A stretch of 26,729 nt of DNA from Neocallimastix lanati (nom. inval.). Taxonomy: Eukaryota > Neocallimastigomycota > Neocallimastigomycetes > Neocallimastigales > Neocallimastigaceae. The DNA is taken from assembly GCA_016946835.1 (NCBI GenBank), contig JACVTC010000149.1:382501-409229 (forward strand), given 5' to 3'. How positions within the stretch are numbered: position 1 is the first letter of the stretch; each line of letters begins with the position of its first letter. Of this stretch, positions 20,786 to 26,729 are shown one piece after another. The notes beneath the pieces were generated by a model, which saw nothing but the letters and a program-made list of their open reading frames with translations, was not told where the DNA came from and did no database searches. A program made the position numbers and the translations under genes.

Positions 20786-20856
20786 ATAAAGTATCAGACT
20801 TTGGCTAACTTCGCCATTTAAATTTTTTTTATTTTTTTTTATTACTGATACTTTAT
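20786..20856. other. 12-bp perfect inverted repeat
   Basis: ATAAAGTATCAG (20786-20797) and CTGATACTTTAT (20845-20856) flank a 47-nt loop that contains a small GGC/GCC hairpin and T-runs. It probably belongs to the same LTR or RNA region as the hairpins just upstream. Confidence 0.5.
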
Positions 20857-21303
20857 TTGTTTAATAATTCCTGTAAAAGAATCTTAATTTACTTTGAAAA
20901 TATTGTGTTTTTAGTTAATTTTTATTAGTTAATAAAAATATTATTGAATACTTTTAAAATTTTTTTTATTCCGTACATAGATTATCGGATTAAGTTTATC
21001 CTACATAGTAATTGGGCTAGTGGGCTCTGAACTGCTATATTTTATATTGAATATAGTAATCGTGGCACACGCGTGGCATGACACCATTAGGTAAGCTGCA
21101 CGTCAGACAGTGTGTACTATCAGATTGTACGACAATAAAGATTATTTTTTTTTGTATTTAATAATTATAATTAATTAATAATTTTATTAGCTATAACAAT
21201 ACAATATTTATCGTTTAAAAAGAAAAATTTTTGAAAGGTGAAAATAACAAATAAAACTTTGCTTCTAAATTTATTACTACAAATATACTAAATTACAAAA
21301 TTC

Positions 21304-21660
21304 AAGTGGTCGATAAAGATTTCGAACTTAAAATTATTCCATTAAGTTGTCGATAAAGATTTCGAACTTAAAATTATTCCATTAAGTTGTCGATAAAGAT
21401 TTCGAACTTAAAATTATTCTATTAAGTTGTCGATAAAGATTTCGAACTTAAAATTATTCTATTAAGTTGTCGATAAAGATTTCGAACTTAAAATTATTCT
21501 ATTAAGTTGTCGATAAAGACTTCGAACTTAAAATTATTCTATTAAGTTGTCGATAAAGATTTCGAACTTAAAATTATTCTTAATAAAGTAGTCGAAAAGA
21601 ACCTCGTGCTTTATAATTTCTACTAAGTTGTCGATAAGGATTTCGAGCTTATATCTACTA
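21304..21660 (+). repeat. 40-bp tandem repeat in the retroelement leader (7 copies plus 2 degenerate)
   Basis: Seven copies at exact 40-nt spacing (21304, 21344, 21384, 21424, 21464, 21504, 21544), followed by two diverged copies. The unit begins AAGTTGTCGATAAAGATTTC. Across each unit boundary, AACTTAA and TTAAGTT can pair around a 10-nt loop, so the RNA would form a row of hairpins. Copies 1-2 have TTATTCC and later ones TTATTCT; copy 6 has one further change. None contains ATG. It lies between the poly(A) signal and gag. Confidence 0.97.
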
Positions 21661-21808
21661 AAGAAAGCAAATAAAATTATTATTTTCAAAAGTTACTAAA
21701 ATATATTGTTTTAAAAATTGATTCGATATTAAATTACCTATTAAATTACATTTTGAAAGTTGGATTTCCCAAATTTATTTGTATTTAATCACCTCATATT
21801 TAGACAAA

Positions 21809-22720
21809 ATGTCCAAAGAAACAACTTTGAGCTTTAAAGAATTGAAAAAAGAATTGAGAGATATTGTGAAACTTAGCAAGGACAATTTAGATATTAAGTC
21901 CTGGGCTACTGAATTGAAACTTTGGATCAAGATACAAGGTATCACAGATCCAGAAACAATATTTAATGCTTGTTTACTTACCAGCTCTGGTGAAGTACAA
22001 CGCGTTATTGAAGATTTGGGAGAAGATAGTGATGATGAAAGTGATGATTCATCAGATGAAGAAGAAGAACATGATGAAGAAGAAAATGTTGATGATGATA
22101 TTAAATTTCCTTCTCTTGGAAAAATTATTTCAAGTCTTGAAAATTTTTACGGTATTAAAGAAGACCAAAATTTACTTCTTAAAGAACTTCGTGCAATGCG
22201 AATTAAAAGAAACGAAAAGATTAAGGACTTTAATGTAAGATATAGAACTTTGTACACTAAACTTGATAAAAAGAGAAGAAAGCGCATCGGTGTACTAGAT
22301 TATATTGATTCTATTCAAAATAATTATGAAGCCTGGAAGAAATTATCCCTTAAAGATGATATAAGTATGGAGAAAGCTTTCAAAATTGCCGAGAAAGTAG
22401 ATAGACTTTCTGTAAGGAACAATAATATTAATACCTATAATGTTAATAATTCCCAGCATAATCAAAATAATCAAAACAGTACTACTTCAAGACTTTATCC
22501 TAAAAGAAGAAACGAAACTTTCCAAACAAGTCAAACAAATAATAAACTGAAACCTCAAGATATTATAGAAGAATCAACCCAGAAAATGAGAAATTTATCT
22601 GTTAAAACTTGCTTCTTCTGTAAGGAAGAAGGTCATTACTCATACTATTGCCCTCAATTAAATAAGATTATGGAAAAAAATAAAAAAGAAATATATTCCA
22701 AAAAGTCTTTAAACTTCTAA
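21809..22720 (+). CDS. gag: Ty3/gypsy gag polyprotein (303 aa)
   Basis: This is the structural protein that packages the element RNA in virus-like particles. The start is ATG 21809, the first AUG after an AUG-free leader; the frame is open a little further upstream but has no ATG there. From the N-terminus it has a helical region, a strongly acidic stretch of Asp/Glu/Ser at about residues 70-100, a retrotransposon-gag core (LENFYGIKED, then NEKIKDFNVRYRTLY and a Lys/Arg-rich helix) at about 105-205, and an Asn-rich linker. A single CCHC zinc knuckle, C-X2-C-X4-H-X4-C, lies at Cys268, Cys271, His276 and Cys281. It ends at TAA 22718-22720, with the frameshift heptamer just before the stop. Pol follows in the -1 frame. 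Confidence 0.93.
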   Translation: MSKETTLSFKELKKELRDIVKLSKDNLDIKSWATELKLWIKIQGITDPETIFNACLLTSSGEVQRVIEDLGEDSDDESDDSSDEEEEHDEEENVDDDIKFPSLGKIISSLENFYGIKEDQNLLLKELRAMRIKRNEKIKDFNVRYRTLYTKLDKKRRKRIGVLDYIDSIQNNYEAWKKLSLKDDISMEKAFKIAEKVDRLSVRNNNINTYNVNNSQHNQNNQNSTTSRLYPKRRNETFQTSQTNNKLKPQDIIEESTQKMRNLSVKTCFFCKEEGHYSYYCPQLNKIMEKNKKEIYSKKSLNF

Positions 22721-22760
22721 ATGGGAGCAGAAGCACTCCCAATGACAAAACAATAGCTTC
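22708..22760 (+). promoter_or_regulatory. -1 ribosomal frameshift signal with H-type pseudoknot (gag/pol)
   Basis: TTTAAAC (22708-22714) reads T TTA AAC in the gag frame, a canonical X-XXY-YYZ slippery heptamer two codons before the gag stop. After a 7-nt spacer (22715-22721), stem 1 is TGGGAG 22722-22727 with CTCCCA 22736-22741. Its loop contains GAAGC (22730-22734), which pairs with GCTTC at 22756-22760 as stem 2, with loops of 2, 1 and 14 nt. Slipping back one base enters the pol frame, which is open from 22714 onward. All parts and spacings fit a working -1 signal. Confidence 0.9.
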
Positions 22761-25700
22761 ATTAAATAATTTACAAAATAATACTTTTACTAAGAATACT
22801 CCAATTGATAATAATTCCTTTAATGAAGAATCTGAAGAATCTGATTTTAGTGACACAACTGAAAGTGAGGATGATATCATTATAAATGCTATAAAAAGAA
22901 AAATGAATGATAATAACAGCGAAAAAGAAGAAAATAATTCCAAGAAAGTACATAAAAGTTTAAAAGATAATCCACGTCCTTTCGCAACTCCTGCTTTAAG
23001 AAAGAAGAAAGAAAATGAGCTACATAATAAACCAAATAAAGTTTATAAAAATCAAATACTTCCTTCAATTTTAACTCAACCAAATATTAACAAAGAAAAA
23101 CAAAAAGAAAAGGAATTAAGAAAAATAACAAGAGTAAGAGAAAGTAAAGAAGAAAACAACAATTATTCATCAAAAGGAAAGGAAAAAGTTGAATCTGAAG
23201 ATATACTCGTAATCGATAATGAAATAGAAGATCTAGAAATGAATAAAGATAATCAACAAAATAAAACTAATACTTTGGAAAAATTAATTTCAACAAAAAC
23301 TAAAGAAACTAATAATGGAAATACTCAGTTAGTAAAAAGGAATATTAAAATGATGAATAATAAAGAACCTTACAATATTATGGATGATTTAAATAATCTT
23401 AAATCCAGTATTACGATAGGTCAACTCTTGAATGCATGTCCGAAAATTCGTTCACAATTAACTCAAGGTTTAAAGTTAGAAAAGTCTAAAATAATTGGGA
23501 CTGTAGACAATGTAATAGCACGAACTTTATTAGTAAATAACTATGATCATAGCTACATAAGTAAAAGTAATGAAGTAGCCGAAGAAGACTTAGCAATGGT
23601 TGATGCAAGTGTTGACGGAGTACTAGGAAAACTTTTAATTGATTCTTGTAGTAACCTAAGCATCGTTACTAAGCAGTATTTTGATAAATTACCTGGTGAA
23701 TATGAAACAGTTGGAAAAAGTCGTGGAAGAATCCAACTAGCAACACAAGATGAAGAATACTCGGAAGGAATTATTGTTCGATTACCAGTAAAAATTAATA
23801 ATTATGAATTTAATGCGGACTTTAGAATTATTGAGAAAGAAGACTCTTTTTATGATATGTTAATAAACTTTAAAACTCAAATCGATCATTGTTTATTTAT
23901 TCATCCGACCTTAAACAGTTTATGTAAACTTTTGTCAGAAAGTGAATACGAAGAAATAGCTAAAATAAATAATCAATATTATGATGAAGAAAGTATAATT
24001 TGCACTATTAGAAAAGTTAAAGAAACGAATAATGAAAAGGAAATTATAAAGGAATTAACTCCAATGGAATTTATTGAGAGTGATGAATTTTTAAGTACCT
24101 TAAATAAAGATTATAAAGAACAAATTATTAAAATTCTCAAAGAAATGATTGACATAGTTGCCACTTCAACAGAAGAACTAACTCCTTCTAAACTTTCACC
24201 ACATAAGATCCGTTTAAAAGCAAATGCAAAGCCAGTAAAATTAAGAAGTTATAGGTTAACTAAATTAAAATCAGATATCTTAAAAGAAGAACTTACAAAA
24301 CTTATTAAGAAAGGATTGATAGAACCATCCTGTTCAGAATGGTCATCTCCAGTAGTACTTATTCTAAAACACAATGGAAAGTGGCGCTTGTGCATTGACT
24401 ACCGAAAAGTCAATGATATGACAGAAAAAGATTCTTATTCAGTTCCATATATAGATGAAATTTTTGATAGTCTCGGAGGAGCTAAAATATTTACAACTCT
24501 TGATTTATTTTCTGGTTTTCACCAAATCTTAATGGATGAAGAAAGCGTTGAAGTAACCACTTTCACTACTAAGTTTGGAAATTATCAATTTAAGGTTATG
24601 CCTTTTGGACTTACTGGAGCTCCCTCAACCTTCCAAAGAGAAATGAATAAAATTTTATTCCCTTTTATTGGTGAATTTGTTTATGTATTTATTGATGATG
24701 TTTTGATCTATTCAAAAAGTATCGAAGAACATTTAATTCATATTAAACAAGTATTAGAAGTATTTAAAGAAAACAAGTTAAAAATTAATATTGAAAAGTG
24801 CCATTTTCTTCAAACTGAAGTTGATGTATTAGGTCACAAACTTACTACTAAAGGATTAAGTCCCATGGAAAGTAAAATAACAGCTATTAAGAAGTGGGAA
24901 GCCCCTTCATCAATTCATGAATTAAGATCATTTCTAGGAGCAATAGGGTATTATCGTGACTTTATCCCTAAATATGCTCAAATTACCTCACCTTTATGTA
25001 AATTATTGAAAAAGAATACTAAATATGAATGGAATAAAGAACAACAAGAAAGCTTTGAACTCCTAAAAGAAAAATTAATCAATGCACCTATTCTAAAATT
25101 TCCGTCATTTGACAAACCTTTTATCATTAGAACTGATGCTTCGTATAATGGAATTGGTGGAGTTCTTTTACAAAAAGAAGAAGAAACCGGTAAGGAGCAT
25201 CCAATACACTTTATAAGTAGAAGTTTGAAGAAAGCTGAAAAGAATTATGGTATCACAGATTTGGAAGGAACAGCTTTATTCTACTGTATGACTAAATTTA
25301 AATCTTATATTGAAGGAAATCCATTACCTACAACTATTTACACAGATCATAAACCATTAGTTGGTTTATTTAAAAATAAAGAACCTTTGAATGCAAGGCA
25401 AACAAGATGGTGTCTAACCGCTAGTATGCTTGGAATTAATATAAAATATGAATCAGGTAAAAAGAATGTGTTAGCTGATGCTCTTTCAAGAATGAAAAGT
25501 AAGGAAGAGAGAAAGATATTATTAACAAAAATTACTAATGGAAATAATGAAGAATTATTATCTAAAGTTATAAAGGAATTTATTAATGAAAAGTTTACTG
25601 TTATTGATGGTGAAGATTACTTTATCGACAATGGAAATTATAGAAAATTAATAACGGACGAAAATGAAAGGTTTAAATTAATTTTAGAAGCTCATAATAT

Positions 25701-26316
25701 TGGCCACGAAGGATATTACAAAACATATCAAAGACTTAAGAAAAACTTTTATTGGAATCATATGATTAAAGATATCAAAAGAATTGTTAGTAATTGTGAA
25801 AAATGCCAATTAAATCGTCCTCAACCATATCCAGAACCAACCGAAAACCATCCAACTAAAGTGGAGGGTCCCTTTGTGCATTTAGGATTAGATATTATAG
25901 GACCGTTACCAAAAACAAGAAATAATAATCAATATATTATAGTAACTGTTGATTACTTTACCAAATGGGTTGAAGCCGAACCCACTGAAAACATAACTTC
26001 CTCTGATATAATTAAATTTTTAATAAACGTTTTTGCAAGACATGGTGTACCTCAAGTTATTACTACTGATAATGGAGTCCAATTCACTTCTGATATGACT
26101 AAAATCTTTCTTGATCTTTATGATGTATATGTTAAATTTGTAGCTACTTACCACCCTGAATCAAATGGCCTTACTGAAAATCGAAATAAAGAAATTGGAA
26201 AATTACTCCGTTTATTAGGAAGGAAAAATCAAGATTGGGATGAAGTTTTACCTTCTGCTTTATGGGCACTTCGAACTACCAAAAATACAGCTACTGGACA
26301 TTCTAGTTTGAATTAG
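22714..26316 (+). CDS. pol: Ty3/gypsy pol polyprotein: protease, RT, RNase H, integrase (frameshifted at 3' end)
   Basis: Entered by -1 frameshifting from gag; the first internal ATG is 22903. In residues counted from that Met: an acidic and Lys-rich linker; protease with IDSCSN at 246-251 (Asp247, with Cys where most have Gly); reverse transcriptase with TTLDLFSGFHQI (Asp534) and FIDD at 596-599; RNase H beginning RTDAS (Asp745), with later TDHKP and LADALSR; integrase with an HHCC finger starting His931; and a DD35E triad of Asp997, Asp1056 and Glu1092. The frame stops at TAG 26314-26316, within the conserved segment after the catalytic core. The rest of integrase continues one frame over, so one base appears to be missing near 26307-26309. 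RT and integrase are otherwise uninterrupted. Confidence 0.93.
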   Translation, partial: LLNGSRSTPNDKTIASLNNLQNNTFTKNTPIDNNSFNEESEESDFSDTTESEDDIIINAIKRKMNDNNSEKEENNSKKVHKSLKDNPRPFATPALRKKKENELHNKPNKVYKNQILPSILTQPNINKEKQKEKELRKITRVRESKEENNNYSSKGKEKVESEDILVIDNEIEDLEMNKDNQQNKTNTLEKLISTKTKETNNGNTQLVKRNIKMMNNKEPYNIMDDLNNLKSSITIGQLLNACPKIRSQLTQGLKLEKSKIIGTVDNVIARTLLVNNYDHSYISKSNEVAEEDLAMVDASVDGVLGKLLIDSCSNLSIVTKQYFDKLPGEYETVGKSRGRIQLATQDEEYSEGIIVRLPVKINNYEFNADFRIIEKEDSFYDMLINFKTQIDHCLFIHPTLNSLCKLLSESEYEEIAKINNQYYDEESIICTIRKVKETNNEKEIIKELTPMEFIESDEFLSTLNKDYKEQIIKILKEMIDIVATSTEELTPSKLSPHKIRLKANAKPVKLRSYRLTKLKSDILKEELTKLIKKGLIEPSCSEWSSPVVLILKHNGKWRLCIDYRKVNDMTEKDSYSVPYIDEIFDSLGGAKIFTTLDLFSGFHQILMDEESVEVTTFTTKFGNYQFKVMPFGLTGAPSTFQREMNKILFPFIGEFVYVFIDDVLIYSKSIEEHLIHIKQVLEVFKENKLKINIEKCHFLQTEVDVLGHKLTTKGLSPMESKITAIKKWEAPSSIHELRSFLGAIGYYRDFIPKYAQITSPLCKLLKKNTKYEWNKEQQESFELLKEKLINAPILKFPSFDKPFIIRTDASYNGIGGVLLQKEEETGKEHPIHFISRSLKKAEKNYGITDLEGTALFYCMTKFKSYIEGNPLPTTIYTDHKPLVGLFKNKEPLNARQTRWCLTASMLGINIKYESGKKNVLADALSRMKSKEERKILLTKITNGNNEELLSKVIKEFINEKFTVIDGEDYFIDNGNYRKLITDENERFKLILEAHNIGHEGYYKTYQRLKKNFYWNHMIKDIKRIVSNCEKCQLNRPQPYPEPTENHPTKVEGPFVHLGLDIIGPLPKTRNNNQYIIVTVDYFTKWVEAEPTENITSSDIIKFLINVFARHGVPQVITTDNGVQFTSDMTKIFLDLYDVYVKFVATYHPESNGLTENRNKEIGKLLRLLGRKNQDWDEVLPSALWALRTTKNTATGHSSLN

Positions 26317-26717
26317 TATATGGAAGAGAAGACCAACAGCCTTATGATATAGCCATAAGAACAATTGAAAATGCAGGTAAATCATATGATGAAATCTTAA
26401 TGGAAAAATTTGTTCGTCATTATCAATGGACTAGAGAAGCATGCGAAAATGTGAAGAATGCTAACAAGTATTGGGCAACAAGACGAGAAGAACAAATAAG
26501 TATGAAAAAAGGAAAAGAATTAAAGGCTGGTGATCTTGTTCTTGTTAGAAACTTTAGCCGCACTAAGCTAGAACCATATTACAATGGACCATTTAAAATT
26601 TTAAAAATTCAATTCAACACGGCAACCCTAATCGATCAGAAGACTGGAAAGCAACTCGATAGGAATGTTCACTTTAAAAATTTAGTAAAGTTTAACTCCG
26701 CTTACAGAGAAGCTTGA
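26310..26717 (+). CDS. pol: Integrase C-terminal part of pol (separated by a one-base shift)
   Basis: This is the frame-0 continuation of the preceding polyprotein. It opens with ELVYGRE, the usual sequence after the integrase core. A helical region follows, then a GPY/F module with AGDLVLVRN and YYNGPFKILKI, and VHFKNLVKF near the end. The stop is TGA 26715-26717. The only long ATG-initiated frame starts at 26400, but it cannot be a separate gene because the conserved sequence begins before it. No chromodomain is seen after GPY/F. The window ends 12 nt after the stop, so the polypurine tract and 3' LTR are not visible. Confidence 0.88.
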   Translation, partial: ELVYGREDQQPYDIAIRTIENAGKSYDEILMEKFVRHYQWTREACENVKNANKYWATRREEQISMKKGKELKAGDLVLVRNFSRTKLEPYYNGPFKILKIQFNTATLIDQKTGKQLDRNVHFKNLVKFNSAYREA

Positions 26718-26729
26718 GTCTTCGTCGGG

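Larger units (their letters stand above)
20480..26729 (+). mobile_element. Ty3/gypsy LTR retrotransposon, 5' region to past the integrase end (3' LTR outside window)
   Basis: Order: structured 5' region, AUG-free leader with 40-bp tandem repeats, gag (CCHC), -1 frameshift signal, then pol with protease, reverse transcriptase, RNase H and integrase. RNase H ahead of integrase is the Ty3/gypsy order. The integrase ends in a GPY/F module and no chromodomain follows. The left edge is approximate: composition becomes GC-richer at about 20480, but without the 3' LTR the LTR limits cannot be set. An AATAAA at 21134-21139 could be the LTR poly(A) signal. The nearest tRNA gene (19304-19385) is about 1.1 kb away. 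Confidence 0.85.

Noticed and set aside
21064-21085. TGGCACACGCG as tRNA primer-binding site
   Set aside because: It begins with TGG as a PBS should, but I cannot match it to a tRNA 3' end and no LTR end is defined, so it is not annotated.
21307-21327. TGGTCGATAAAGATTTCGAAC as a primer-binding site
   Set aside because: Its reverse complement ends in CCA and contains TTCGAA, but that T-loop-like sequence lies three bases too close to the CCA for a real tRNA. It also belongs to the tandem repeat, and the later copies lack TGG.
21304-21583. CRISPR-like regular array
   Set aside because: The 40-bp units abut with no unique spacers, and the context is a eukaryotic retroelement leader.
22668-23083. 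Three minus-strand frames opposite the gag/pol junction
   Set aside because: Antisense shadows of the Lys/Glu/Ser-rich pol linker.

Overview
The window looks like nuclear DNA of an extremely AT-rich eukaryote. The best fit is an anaerobic gut fungus (Neocallimastigomycota). The spacers are almost pure A/T with long homopolymers, (AT)n, (AAT)n and longer satellites. The host genes are split by many short AT-rich GT-AG introns (six in a 0.9 kb reading frame). A decayed ankyrin-repeat gene and a Ty3/gypsy retrotransposon are also present. A dictyostelid would share the base composition but usually has far fewer introns per gene. The assignment is inference from style, not from a marker gene.

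Layout. 1-585: the 3' part of a gene ending in a divergent ubiquitin-like domain, with one predicted intron. 586-3800: spacer holding a tRNA-derived fragment, a probable Ty1/copia LTR remnant, an AAT microsatellite and a coding-like remnant. 3810-15640: three tandem aldo-keto reductase (AKR) genes on the minus strand, each with seven exons in the same places. Five of the seven exon lengths are identical in all three copies (84, 149, 126, 108 and 205 nt). A broken ankyrin-repeat gene on the plus strand lies between the second and third copies. 15989-17019: a 1 kb heptanucleotide satellite. 17020-20480: spacer with an unexplained GC-richer island at 17613-17813, a complete tRNA-Ser(UGA) gene on the minus strand, and three stable foldbacks that could be small RNAs. 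About 20480 to the window end: a Ty3/gypsy-type element whose 3' LTR lies outside the window.

The retroelement is the most informative part. It has a structured 5' region, an AUG-free leader carrying seven 40-bp hairpin-forming tandem repeats, and gag with one CCHC knuckle. Pol is in the -1 frame with protease, RT, RNase H and integrase. At the gag/pol junction there is a TTTAAAC heptamer, a 7-nt spacer and an H-type pseudoknot, which together make a textbook -1 ribosomal frameshift signal. Pol is broken by a one-base shift near the integrase C-terminus, so this copy is probably defective unless the shift is a sequencing error.

The three AKR genes are paralogues from tandem duplication. They keep the Asp-Tyr-Lys-His catalytic tetrad and the NADPH-binding C-terminal motif but differ in the C-terminal loop that normally sets substrate choice. 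Copies 1 and 2 share an upstream element containing CGG-N7-CCG that I do not find upstream of copy 3, which suggests different control.
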